A DNA stretch of 64,000 bases from CAKZQX01 sp034436755 (GTDB taxonomy: Bacteria > Chloroflexota > Chloroflexia > Chloroflexales > Chloroflexaceae): the NCBI GenBank assembly GCA_034436755.1, contig DAOTVB010000022.1, forward strand, positions 16,878 through 80,877. The letters are read 5' to 3'. Below, piece after piece: positions 9,591 to 17,782 of this stretch. The position numbers and the translations under genes were made by a program. The notes below the pieces were generated by a model that saw only the letters and a list, made by a program, of their open reading frames with translations, ran no database searches and was not told the origin of the DNA. The stretch's first letter is position 1; each line of letters begins with the position of its first letter.

Positions 9591-10169
9591 CCGGCCATCA
9601 CTGAACGGGAGTCCCGGCTTCAGCCGGATCGGGCGTTCCCGGCAGTAGGCCGCTGTCCCGGCAGGTATTCCACCGGCGAATGAACGTTGAAGTGTTAATC
9701 CAGACAGCGCGGGACGAGTGCGGGGCGGCGGTGCATCCAATTCCCACACCGTGACACTGGCATCAAGCTCAAGCCGGCCCAGGGCGCGCGCCACCGACAC
9801 CCGATGATGCCCATCCCGCACGAAGTAGTCCGCGCCAACGCGGATCAGTTCAACCGGCGGCAGAGCAACCCCGCTGAGGAGCGCACACGCAACGCTGCGC
9901 CAACGTTTGCCATTCGTGTGCCGCAGCGGGCGAAACGCTGCATCGAATTCATGGCTGCGTTCCTCACTACCACGGATCTGCTCAATTGGCACGGTCTGGT
10001 AGCCCACGAAGCGCCGGCTGCCCACCGGGTGCGACACCACAACCTGTTTGAGATCGAGCAGATGCTGCGGGCGTCCACGTAACCCGGTCCAGATCCGGTC
10101 TAGCCAGGCCCGGCGCTGTGTCGCTGCATACACACTCGCCGCATCAAGCGTTCCCCATGTCAGATGCAT
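9489..10169 (-). CDS. ParB/sulfiredoxin-fold-like protein with a repeat-derived C terminus
   Basis: The ATG at 10169 has AGGAGG about 8 bases upstream; GTG at 10172 is an alternative. About 226 residues. The recognisable core, YFVRDGHHRVSVARALG at about 115-131, is the ParB/Srx-type nucleotide-binding motif (compare DGHHR in many small ParB-like proteins), preceded by a basic, Arg-rich region. After about residue 157 the protein is encoded by the two 109-bp repeat units and reads as low-quality sequence (SFAGGIPAGTAAYCRERPIRLKPG and variants), so the native C terminus was probably replaced when the repeat arrived. It is not a full chromosome-partitioning ParB: no HTH is visible and there is no ParA partner. 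Function unknown; it may be non-functional. Confidence 0.7.
   Translation of the reverse strand: MHLTWGTLDAASVYAATQRRAWLDRIWTGLRGRPQHLLDLKQVVVSHPVGSRRFVGYQTVPIEQIRGSEERSHEFDAAFRPLRHTNGKRWRSVACALLSGVALPPVELIRVGADYFVRDGHHRVSVARALGRLELDASVTVWELDAPPPRTRPALSGLTLQRSFAGGIPAGTAAYCRERPIRLKPGLPFSDGRINTSTFIRRWNTCRDSGLLPGTPDPAEAGTPDQ
9591..9699. repeat. GC-rich dispersed repeat, tandem unit 2 of 2
   Basis: Nearly identical to the preceding 109-base unit, which implies a recent duplication. The 3' end of the ParB-like gene reads through both units. Confidence 0.85.
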
Positions 10170-10343
10170 CACGGCTCCTCCTTGCCGGTCAGGTTGATCC
10201 TTACCGGCATAAGCGTAGCGTGAGCACCCGATTTTGACATCGTGGAGACTACAGATTATGGCTGATGCACGCCTGCTAGATCGGCGCAGGCAACTACATA
10301 GATAGTGCGGGCATGCTGCTGATGGAGTAGAACCGGGGAAGGT

Positions 10344-12896
10344 TTAATCCGAGGGAACCAGACCCTGCGCAACTGCGTAGGCCGCCGCCTGCGCCCGCGA
10401 AGAAGCTCCGAGCTTGCCGAGAATGTTGCCGACATGAATCTCGGCGGTACGTTCGGCAATGACCAGTTCCTCGGCAATTGCACGGTTGCTGAAGCCACGG
10501 GCCAGCAGGGCAATCACCTGCCGCTCACGGGGCGTGAGTCGTACGCCGTTGCTATCGTGGGTTGCTGCCGGGGATGCGGTTGCCGCTACACGTGCAGTGA
10601 TTGCCTGGGCCTCCAGCAGCGCCTGTTCAAGCGGCAGCGTGTGCCCGGTTGTCCATGCGGCTTCCCAGGCATGTGGATCAAGCCGAGGCCGCGCATGGGC
10701 TATGGCAGCCGCGTAGTCACTTTGATGGATCGGGCGCAGCGGCGCGTGCAACTTCTCGCGCAGGGCGGCGGCGACACCAGACAGCCGCGCGGCGCAGGCG
10801 GGATCATCATGGTATGCGGCAAGCGCGGCCATGCCTTCGAAGCCCATCGCCAGGAAGTGCCGACCACCAAGTTCGTGAAACAGGGCCAGGCTTTCGTACA
10901 GGTAGGCCGCCGCGGCCGCACGGTTGCCCCGGGCCAGTTCCAGCCGCCCACACTCCAGCACCGCCTCGCCCTGGCCCCAGATCGCGTTGAGACTCGCGAA
11001 CTGTTGTCGGCTCTCCCGATAGTAGACTTCGGCCTGAGCCGGATCGCCGCGCGCGTGGGCCACCCGGCCCAGGTTGAGGCGCGCGGTGGTGCCCTCCTTG
11101 GTCACACCCCAGTTCTGCGCCAGCGTTAACGCTTCGCCAAAGCAGGCTTCAGCCCAGTCAAGATCGCCCTGGTCAAGCGCCACATCGCCCAGGCTAAACA
11201 ACGACCAGATAATGCCCCAGTCGGCCTGAGTACGGCGGAACAGTGCCAGACTCTGCTGTTCCAGATCTTCCGCCCTGGCATAGTCACCCCGATCACGGGC
11301 GGTACGCCCCAGAAAGAGCATTGCCGCAGCCACGCCCTGCTGATTGTTGAGGCTGCGATGCAGTTCCACCGCCTCTTCCAGAAAAGTATTGGCCCATGTC
11401 AGGTCGCCCTGCAGTTCGGCGAGCTTCCCGCTGATGCTGAGCGCGCAGGCCAGCACACTGAGCGTCATCGCCCCGCGCATGGTGAGCACGGTTTCGATCC
11501 ATTTGCGCCCATCGGCATGGTACCCGCGAACAGCCCAGAAATGCCATAACCGCTCAGAAATGCGCATGCCGATCTCAACCGGGCTGAGCGGTGTGTCGCC
11601 GTTCGACGAATCCGGCTGCATATCCGACGACTCGAGCGACCAGGCCAGTGCCGCGCGCAGGTTATCATAGTCGCTGTCCAGGCGGCGCAACCAGCGTTCC
11701 TGCTCCGGTCCCCACAGCCGGGGTTCCGCCTGGTTCACCAGATCAAGCAGGAAGCGGGCGTGGCGACAGCGGATCGCGCCGATTGCGTCATGGGCCTGGA
11801 GTTGTTCCAGGGCATACTCGCGCATCAGTTCCAGCATCCCAAAGCGCGGCTCATCACCATCGCGATCAAGCTGGTGAAGCAGGCTTTTCTCCAGCAGCGA
11901 TTCAATCAAGGCGAGGGTCGCTAGCTCTGCCGCAGAGGGATCATGGGCGTCCACCAGCGCCGCGCACAAACTGGTAGACTCCGTAGCAACCGCTGTCGCC
12001 GCCGCCAGGGTGAAGCCACCCACGAACACACCCAGCCGCGCATACAGACGTTGCTCCTGGCCGGTCAGCAGAGCATAACTCCACGCGATGGTAGCGCGTA
12101 GCGTTTGCTGGCGCGCCGGCAGATCACGCGGGCCGCCGGTCAGCACCTGGAAGCGGTTCTCCAGGCGCGCCAGCAGCACCTGGGGCGAAAAGACGCGGAT
12201 GCGGGCCGCCGCCAGTTCGAGCGCCAGCGGTAGCCCATCAAGGCAGTGACAGATGCGCGCAACCGTTGCAGCATTCGCAGCGCTCAGGCTAAAATCGGGA
12301 CGCACCGCGCGGGCAGAGCGCACAAACAACGCAACAGACGCAACCTGGGCCAGAGTATCCAGCGGCGGCAGATGTTTGAGATCAGGCAATGCCGGCGACG
12401 ACACGGCAAATTCGTGCTCACCCCGCACCCGTAGCAGCGCCCGACTGGTCACCAGCAGCTTGAGCCGGGGGCAGGCGGCAAGCAACTCCGCGATGACCGG
12501 CGCGGCCGCGACAACCTGCTCGAAGTTGTCGAGCAGCAGGAGCAGATGCAGGTCGCGCAATGCATCGGAGAGATGCTCGATTGGGTTAACCCCACTCGCT
12601 TCGCGCAGCCCCAGCGCATGGGCCATGGTACTGGCAACCAGATCAGGATCGCTGACGGCGGCGAGAGCAACCATTGCAACGCCATCGGCAAAATCATTTG
12701 CAAGCCTGGGAGCAGCTTCCAGCGCGACGCGCGTCTTACCCACGCCACCCGGGCCAGTCAGGGTGACAAGCCGCACATCTGGGTGGCGCAGAGCCGTGCA
12801 TACGGCAGCCGTTTCTGCCTCACGCCCGATCAGGGGAGTTGGTGGTATGGGCAACCGGGTAGCACGTTGGTCAAACCCAGATGATGGACCAGACAT
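10344..12896 (-). CDS. LuxR-family regulator with NB-ARC/STAND ATPase and TPR region
   Basis: An 850-residue protein. A P-loop, GPGGVGKTR, lies near residue 46-54 and a Walker B-type LLLLDNFEQV near 115, followed by winged-helix and tetratricopeptide-like helical repeats (about 390-740). A C-terminal LuxR helix-turn-helix runs from about 785 to 845 (LTPRERQVIALLARGFSNRAIA ... HVGNILGKLG). Family knowledge: these are ATP-dependent, ligand-gated transcription activators (MalT/AfsR-like). The gene is followed on the same strand by the ParB-like gene 174 bases away. Its own upstream region has an imperfect dyad around 12939-12966 (CGAAAA/TTTTCG), possibly regulatory. Targets and inducer are unknown. 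Confidence 0.92.
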   Translation of the reverse strand: MSGPSSGFDQRATRLPIPPTPLIGREAETAAVCTALRHPDVRLVTLTGPGGVGKTRVALEAAPRLANDFADGVAMVALAAVSDPDLVASTMAHALGLREASGVNPIEHLSDALRDLHLLLLLDNFEQVVAAAPVIAELLAACPRLKLLVTSRALLRVRGEHEFAVSSPALPDLKHLPPLDTLAQVASVALFVRSARAVRPDFSLSAANAATVARICHCLDGLPLALELAAARIRVFSPQVLLARLENRFQVLTGGPRDLPARQQTLRATIAWSYALLTGQEQRLYARLGVFVGGFTLAAATAVATESTSLCAALVDAHDPSAAELATLALIESLLEKSLLHQLDRDGDEPRFGMLELMREYALEQLQAHDAIGAIRCRHARFLLDLVNQAEPRLWGPEQERWLRRLDSDYDNLRAALAWSLESSDMQPDSSNGDTPLSPVEIGMRISERLWHFWAVRGYHADGRKWIETVLTMRGAMTLSVLACALSISGKLAELQGDLTWANTFLEEAVELHRSLNNQQGVAAAMLFLGRTARDRGDYARAEDLEQQSLALFRRTQADWGIIWSLFSLGDVALDQGDLDWAEACFGEALTLAQNWGVTKEGTTARLNLGRVAHARGDPAQAEVYYRESRQQFASLNAIWGQGEAVLECGRLELARGNRAAAAAYLYESLALFHELGGRHFLAMGFEGMAALAAYHDDPACAARLSGVAAALREKLHAPLRPIHQSDYAAAIAHARPRLDPHAWEAAWTTGHTLPLEQALLEAQAITARVAATASPAATHDSNGVRLTPRERQVIALLARGFSNRAIAEELVIAERTAEIHVGNILGKLGASSRAQAAAYAVAQGLVPSD

Positions 12897-13216
12897 CTCT
12901 GGTTGTCCTTCCTGCCGCTTAACCTATACAGAAACACACACGAAAAACTGTGCGTTTTCGTATGCCATACGTGTGACACGAGAGCGGATTCACCCCGATT
13001 CCGGCGCATTATACCACACGGCATCAGCGTAACCGGAGGTAGGACTACGACGGATGCGCGGGAGGCCGGGCCGGCAATTGTTGAGAATTTTGCGCAAAAA
13101 GTGCTATACTGAGCACAATCCGTATCCCGTAGTCGCTATGCCACCTTGCGCTATTCATCCTACGACACGATATCATACGCAACGCGCAGTCGCTAGTACA
13201 TCGGAGGATCTGCACC
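12897..13216. other. Divergent intergenic region between the LuxR regulator and the Uma2 gene
   Basis: A 320-base spacer. It holds the plus-strand promoter at 13081-13110 and, near 12939-12966, an imperfect dyad that would lie in the leader of the LuxR gene. No gene is seen. Confidence 0.5.
13081..13110 (+). promoter_or_regulatory. Sigma70-type promoter before the Uma2 gene
   Basis: TTGAGA at 13081-13086 and TATACT at 13105-13110, separated by 18 bases. The start codon is about 100 bases downstream. Confidence 0.6.
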
Positions 13217-13789
13217 ATGGGCCCATCAACAGGACAACCGCAGCGCTGGACCGTGGCCGACCTGGAGTTGATGCCTGCCGACGGCACGGTCTACGAGCTG
13301 ATCAATGGCGAGTTGTTTACTTCACAACCGCCGACCTGGGAGCATCAGCATGCCTGTAGCCTGATCTTTATGGAGCTACAGCGCTGGTCGTACACGCATC
13401 CCAACGGTGAAGCGCGTATGACTCCCGATCTCTTATTCAGCAAGTTTGACAATGTCCTGCCGGATGTCATCTGGATCAGTGCCAGGCGGATGGCGCTGCT
13501 CTGGGATGGCGCGGGACATCTCTGCGGCGCGCCGGAACTGGTGGTTGAGGTGCTCTCACCCGGCCCGGAGAATGAGCAGCGCGACCGGGAGGCCAAACGA
13601 CGACTCTACGCGGCACAGGGCGTACAGGAGTATTGGATCGCCGACTGGCATACGCAGCAGGTGACGATCTACCGGCGGGATCAGGCCCGGCTTCTGCCGA
13701 CCGCGCTGTTGCACGCCACGGATACAGTAACTTCGCCACTCTTGCCGGGCTTTGCCTGCCCGGTTAGACATCTATTTCAGCGCAGATAG
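13217..13789 (+). CDS. Uma2 family protein (DUF820, PD-(D/E)XK nuclease fold)
   Basis: 190 residues, the usual length for the family. Recognisable features are YELINGELF near residue 30, LPDVIWIS near 80, ELVVEVLSPG at about 105-114, and VQEYWIADWHTQQVTIY at about 138-154, corresponding to the conserved acidic/LSP and YW-x-D motifs of the nuclease fold. GGAGG lies 12 bases before the ATG. Family knowledge: Uma2 proteins are very abundant in Cyanobacteria and Chloroflexota; nuclease activity is inferred from the fold and the biological role is unknown. It sits alone between convergent and divergent neighbours, as this family often does. Confidence 0.92.
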   Translation: MGPSTGQPQRWTVADLELMPADGTVYELINGELFTSQPPTWEHQHACSLIFMELQRWSYTHPNGEARMTPDLLFSKFDNVLPDVIWISARRMALLWDGAGHLCGAPELVVEVLSPGPENEQRDREAKRRLYAAQGVQEYWIADWHTQQVTIYRRDQARLLPTALLHATDTVTSPLLPGFACPVRHLFQRR

Positions 13790-13810
13790 GACCAGCTTTT
13801 GTCTGGTTCC
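13789..13810. terminator. Weak hairpin between convergent genes
   Basis: GGACCAG and CTGGTTCC arms around a T-rich loop, starting at the last base of the Uma2 stop codon and lying before the convergent propeller gene. It may act in both directions; the stem has one bulge or mismatch. Confidence 0.35.
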
Positions 13811-13820
13811 AATACCAGTA

Positions 13821-15320
13821 CTACTCATCGGTCTCCGGCCAGGTGTAAACAACCTGATTTTCACTCAGGTCTACGGCATAGACTCGCTGGAAGGTTAGCC
13901 AGGCCATGTCTGCTTCCCAGGCAATCCCCTGGCAGAGAGCCACCCCATCACGCGGGGCAAACTGCATTGAACGGCTACGCGTTCCGTCAGCCAGGTTGAG
14001 CGTTTCCAGTTGAAGCTGATGGGGGAGTTGCTGCGCCAGCGCAAAGCCGTCCGGCACCAGATGCCCGGTCCAATCACCCGCTCCGAGCGCCGCCTCCCGC
14101 CACCGTGTAGCCTGCAGCGGATAGCGCCAGCGCCGTTCACCCAGAGCCGCATCCAATCCCCAGAGTTCCACCGACTGCCGATCATCCAGTGCCACGGCTG
14201 CGACCAGCAGATGAGCGTCACGCGCCGCCAACGGTCGGATACCATACTCCTGACCCCGGATGAGCCGGCGGGGATGCCCATCCTGCAGATCCAGCGCGGT
14301 TAATCCGTCGGGCACGCTGACATAGAGCGCCGTATCCGTCAGCAGCGTCTGTCGCCCCTGGAATGATACCGGCTGCGGATCTTCCAGCAAGCTGCTCCAG
14401 ACCGGCGTACCCATTGTAGCATCAACCCGCTGCACACAGCGGTTGAAGCCCTTTCCCGCGCCATCCGCCAGCAGGTAGAGCGCCCGGTTATCCGGCGCAA
14501 CCAGTAGAGTTGCAAACGGAAGATCTGCAGCATCACCGGATCGCGCTGCCAGCCCGGCGCACGCCGGCACGCTCCGCTGCACCAGCGTTCCATCTGCCGC
14601 GTCGAACAGTTCCAGCACACTGCCGGCCGGATCAGTCGGCTGATACCGCAGGGTCGCAATTTGGTCGCCAATCACGCGCAACTGGCGCGGCGTGCCGGTT
14701 AGCCGCTGGGTCCAGGCATCCAGACCGTTGGCGGCAACGATGCTCTGCAGCGTTCCATCACGGGTCAGCGCAACCAGGTAGTCGTCCACAAGCTGCAGAC
14801 AGTCGGGGCAGTCGGGGGGCAGGGTATCAGCAAGCGCCGCCTCCCAGACAATTCGCCCGCCGGCACGGTCAAGCGCCAGCAGGCGCGTCTCGTCAAGCAG
14901 GTAGATCAATGCCGGACCGGGGATAACCTGGGGGTGCATACCGAACATTTTCAGAGCCGGACTCTCCCAGCGCACCGTGCCATCACCTCCGGCGAGATAG
15001 ATCAGGCGGGTCATGTCTTCCACCAGGTTCTGGGTGAAGAGCAGCAGATCCGGCGTCACACCAGCCTGATCCCCCGGACCCGGCAGCGGAACGGCTGCGC
15101 TATACACACTCTGATGAAGGGTCGCAACAGAGCGCACCGCAACAGATACGTCGCCGGGTGTTGGCGGGATTGCAGTGACCGGCGTTGCAGTCATGAGCGG
15201 CAGCATCGTTGTCGGTTGCGCTATCCGGCGCACACCACCTACCAGCGTTCGGCTCATCTCCAGCAGCAGGAGCAGACTTACACTTATCAGGAGAACGATG
15301 ATCAAGCGATAGCGGTTCAT
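13821..15320 (-). CDS. Membrane-anchored PQQ-like beta-propeller protein
   Basis: 499 residues. A hydrophobic N-terminal anchor (about 4-22) is followed by a Thr/Pro-rich linker, then repeated blade-like segments that can be seen as GTVRWESPALKM, GGRIVWEAALAD, GLDAWTQRL, GTPVWSSLL and GERRWRYPL; this pattern is typical of PQQ/outer-membrane-assembly-type (BamB-like) propellers. Quinone cofactor ligands cannot be identified, so an enzymatic role is not supported; a scaffold or binding role outside the membrane is more likely. AGGAG precedes the ATG. The gene is convergent with the Uma2 gene and divergent from the cobalamin cluster. Confidence 0.8.
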   Translation of the reverse strand: MNRYRLIIVLLISVSLLLLLEMSRTLVGGVRRIAQPTTMLPLMTATPVTAIPPTPGDVSVAVRSVATLHQSVYSAAVPLPGPGDQAGVTPDLLLFTQNLVEDMTRLIYLAGGDGTVRWESPALKMFGMHPQVIPGPALIYLLDETRLLALDRAGGRIVWEAALADTLPPDCPDCLQLVDDYLVALTRDGTLQSIVAANGLDAWTQRLTGTPRQLRVIGDQIATLRYQPTDPAGSVLELFDAADGTLVQRSVPACAGLAARSGDAADLPFATLLVAPDNRALYLLADGAGKGFNRCVQRVDATMGTPVWSSLLEDPQPVSFQGRQTLLTDTALYVSVPDGLTALDLQDGHPRRLIRGQEYGIRPLAARDAHLLVAAVALDDRQSVELWGLDAALGERRWRYPLQATRWREAALGAGDWTGHLVPDGFALAQQLPHQLQLETLNLADGTRSRSMQFAPRDGVALCQGIAWEADMAWLTFQRVYAVDLSENQVVYTWPETDE

Positions 15321-15433
15321 AGAATGTTGCTCCTATCAATATTCACGCAGGTATGTCGTACGCATCCGGGTAATGCTAACCTTTCTTTAATTATACTCTT
15401 TCGTATTAAGGCAGAATTACCCACGCCGTTGCG

Positions 15434-15442
15434 TGTTACAAT
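15434..15442 (+). promoter_or_regulatory. Extended -10 promoter just before cbiB
   Basis: TGTTACAAT (TGn-TACAAT) ends 10 bases before the ATG, with no good -35. Transcription would start only a few bases before the start codon, giving an almost leaderless mRNA; no Shine-Dalgarno sequence is seen. Confidence 0.5.
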
Positions 15443-15452
15443 AGTCACAGCC

Positions 15453-16442
15453 ATGAGTGTTGAAACCATCCCACAGCCGAGGGCCGCGCATGCCCCCCAC
15501 TGGTCGCCGCTGGCGCTGGCCCTGATCATCGACTGGTTCCTGGGTGAACCGCCCGATACGCTGCACCCGGTCGTCTGGTTTGGGCGGCTGGTGACGGCCA
15601 TGGAACAGCGCGCGCCCCAGGCACAACCCGACCGCGAACTGCTCTATGGCGCAAAGATAGTGGGGATGGGCGTCCTGACGGCGGCGCTCTCCGGTTATGC
15701 GGTTGAGCGCATCGTGGAACGCACCGCCGTAAGCCGGGGCGGGCATCCTCACGGCGGCGCCCTGCTGCTGATGGCGGGTATGCTGAAGACGACCTTTGCA
15801 TGGCGGGCACTGCTGCGCGCGGGAGCCGAAGTGCGCCAGGCACTCGAGTGCGAACAGACCGACACGGCCCGGCAGGCGCTGCAAGCCCTGGTCAGCCGGG
15901 ATACCACCGGGCTGGATGCAGCGCTGCTGGCAGCGGCGGCAATTGAGTCGCTGGCGGAGAATGCCGGCGACGCCTTTGTTGCGCCGCTCCTCTACTACCA
16001 GCTCTTCGGGCTGCCGGGAGCGTGTGCCTACCGCGCCGTCAACACGCTCGACTCGATGCTGGGCTATCACGGGCGCTACGAGTTCCTGGGCAAGGTGCCG
16101 GCGCGCTTCGATGATCTGGTCAACTGGCTCCCGGCCCGCCTGACCGCGCTGGCAATTGTCGGGGCGGCTGCCCTGCTGGAGGCCGATCCGCAGCGCGCCT
16201 GGCAGGTGCTGTGGCAGGATCATGGCAAAACGGCCAGTCCGAACGCCGGCTACCCGATGAGCGCCATGGCGGGCGCGCTCGACATCTCTCTGGAGAAGGT
16301 CGGCCACTACCGCCTGAATGCCGCCGGGCGCCCGCCCACACCCGCCGATATCCAGCGTGCCGGCCGCATCGTCTCGCTGGCGCTAGTGCTGGTGGTTGCG
16401 TTTGGGGCCGCCCTGCGCCGCGTGATGCATCGGGGCAGGTGA
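15453..16442 (+). CDS. cbiB: Adenosylcobinamide-phosphate synthase CbiB/CobD-type
   Basis: The ATG at 15453 gives 329 residues, close to the family norm of about 310-330; the much longer open frame upstream is not coding because it overlaps the propeller gene antisense. Diagnostic motifs are DWFLGEPPDTLHPVVWFGR near the N terminus, ESLAENAGDAFVAPLLYY in the middle (about 166-183), and NTLDSMLGYHGRYEFLG followed by the ARFDDLVNW segment. Several membrane segments are expected. Role: attaches the aminopropanol (phosphate) arm to adenosylcobyric acid in cobalamin synthesis. It is the first gene of a cluster with the CobD/CobC-like aminotransferase and CobQ. Confidence 0.95.
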   Translation: MSVETIPQPRAAHAPHWSPLALALIIDWFLGEPPDTLHPVVWFGRLVTAMEQRAPQAQPDRELLYGAKIVGMGVLTAALSGYAVERIVERTAVSRGGHPHGGALLLMAGMLKTTFAWRALLRAGAEVRQALECEQTDTARQALQALVSRDTTGLDAALLAAAAIESLAENAGDAFVAPLLYYQLFGLPGACAYRAVNTLDSMLGYHGRYEFLGKVPARFDDLVNWLPARLTALAIVGAAALLEADPQRAWQVLWQDHGKTASPNAGYPMSAMAGALDISLEKVGHYRLNAAGRPPTPADIQRAGRIVSLALVLVVAFGAALRRVMHRGR

Positions 16443-16480
16443 GCTTATCCGGATGGTGAACTTATTCGGATATGGCATGT

Positions 16481-16620
16481 CCCGGAGTCCCGGCTGATGA
16501 ACGTTGAGAAAGTAACCCGGATATGCCATCCCGGAATCCCGGCTTTAGCCGGTTAAACGCCTGCCGGGACAGCGGCATACTGCCAGGAACGCCTGGTCCG
16601 GCTGAATCCGGGACTCCTGA
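16481..16620. repeat. GC-rich palindromic dispersed repeat between cbiB and the next gene
   Basis: Left arm CGGAATCCCGGCTTTAGCCGG and right arm CCGGCTGAATCCGGGACTCC are near-complementary and enclose CTGCCGGGACAGCGGCATAC, the reverse complement of sequence in the 9.5 kb tandem units. A complete palindromic copy of that family, inserted inside the cobalamin operon. Confidence 0.75.
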
Positions 16621-16693
16621 AGATTAAGATCCAGATTACATGTTCAAATTCAAAAATACGCAGGAACACTGCGCTACAAAGAGAGTATTTCAT

Positions 16694-17782
16694 ATGCCAA
16701 TTCAGCCACGTCCCGAGATTGAACAGATATCACCAATTCCGCATGGCGGCTTCACCAGCGCACATGCGGACGGCAACCTGCTTGACTTTAGCGCCAATAT
16801 CAACCCCGCCGGCCCCTCGCCACATGTCTGGGAGGCCATGCGCGCAGTTCCGCTGGCGCAGCATCCCGATCCGTATGCCACGCCGTTGCGCCAGGCACTG
16901 GCAACCGCCAACGGCGTCAACCCGGAGGCGCTGCTGATCGGCAATGGCGCGGCGGACCTGATCTACCAGATTGCCGTGGCCTACCTGCGCCCCGCTGACC
17001 GGGTGCTGATCGTCGGGCCAACTTTTGGTGAGTATGCGGCAGCGGCGGCGCTGATGGGCGCGGACATCCGGACATTCGATACCCATGCCGCGAATGATTT
17101 TGAACTCGATGGGGAGGAGCTGCTGCGCTATGCACGCAACATTCAACCACGGCTGCTCTTCCTCTGCAATCCCAACAACCCGACCGGCAGCTACCAGGAC
17201 CGGGAGTTGGTCGCGTGCCTGCTGGAGAGCTGCCCCGAGACTCTGCTGATCCTGGACGAGGCGTTCATCCGCTTTGTGGCCTTTGCCTGGCCCACGGTTG
17301 ACCTGCTGGATCGGGGCAACCTCCTGATCCTGCGCTCAATGACCAAAGATTACGCGCTGACCGGCCTGCGGGTGGGGTATGCGCTGGCGCATCCCGACAT
17401 CATCGCGGCCCTGGCGAAGGTACAACCGCCCTGGAGCGTCAATGCGCTGGCGCAGGCGGCCGCGCTGGCCGCCCTCGCGGATGAGGAGCATCTGCGGATG
17501 TCGCTGACAGCGCTGGCCCACGAAAAAGCGGTCCTGGTGCATGACCTGACGCAGATCAGTATGTGGCCGCTACCCTCGCGGGTTCACTTCTTCCTGCTGC
17601 CCGTGCCGTCGGCGGTTGCGTGGACGCAGCAACTGCGGGAACAGAACATCCTGGTGCGCGACTGCAGCTCGTTTGAATTGCCCACGTTTATTCGCATTGC
17701 GCCCCGCCAGGCAGCGGAGAATACCCGCCTGGTTGCGGCGCTGGCCCAGATTGGGGGGAGGCTATGCGGGGTCAGGTGCTGA
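16694..17782 (+). CDS. Threonine-phosphate decarboxylase / HisC-like aminotransferase of the cobalamin cluster
   Basis: The ATG at 16694 gives 362 residues, and homology-like sequence starts at IPHGG a few residues in. A fold-type I PLP enzyme: FSANINPAGPS at the entry, NPNNPTGSY, DEAFIRF, and the cofactor lysine in SMTKDYALTGLRVGY. The first and last are typical of Salmonella CobD / Pseudomonas CobC, which make (R)-1-amino-2-propanol phosphate from threonine phosphate for the cobalamin side arm. Histidinol-phosphate aminotransferase is the alternative by sequence, but position between cbiB and cobQ, with a 19-base overlap into cobQ, favours the cobalamin role. Confidence 0.88.
   Translation: MPIQPRPEIEQISPIPHGGFTSAHADGNLLDFSANINPAGPSPHVWEAMRAVPLAQHPDPYATPLRQALATANGVNPEALLIGNGAADLIYQIAVAYLRPADRVLIVGPTFGEYAAAAALMGADIRTFDTHAANDFELDGEELLRYARNIQPRLLFLCNPNNPTGSYQDRELVACLLESCPETLLILDEAFIRFVAFAWPTVDLLDRGNLLILRSMTKDYALTGLRVGYALAHPDIIAALAKVQPPWSVNALAQAAALAALADEEHLRMSLTALAHEKAVLVHDLTQISMWPLPSRVHFFLLPVPSAVAWTQQLREQNILVRDCSSFELPTFIRIAPRQAAENTRLVAALAQIGGRLCGVRC

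Noticed and set aside
9489..10169. Chromosome-partitioning ParB
   Set aside because: No ParA neighbour, no HTH or dimerisation domain, and it is too short; only the ParB/Srx-type DGHHR motif is present.
14934..15452. N-terminal extension of CbiB
   Set aside because: The frame is open but antisense to the propeller gene and would add 173 residues not found in CbiB; a promoter lies at 15434-15442.
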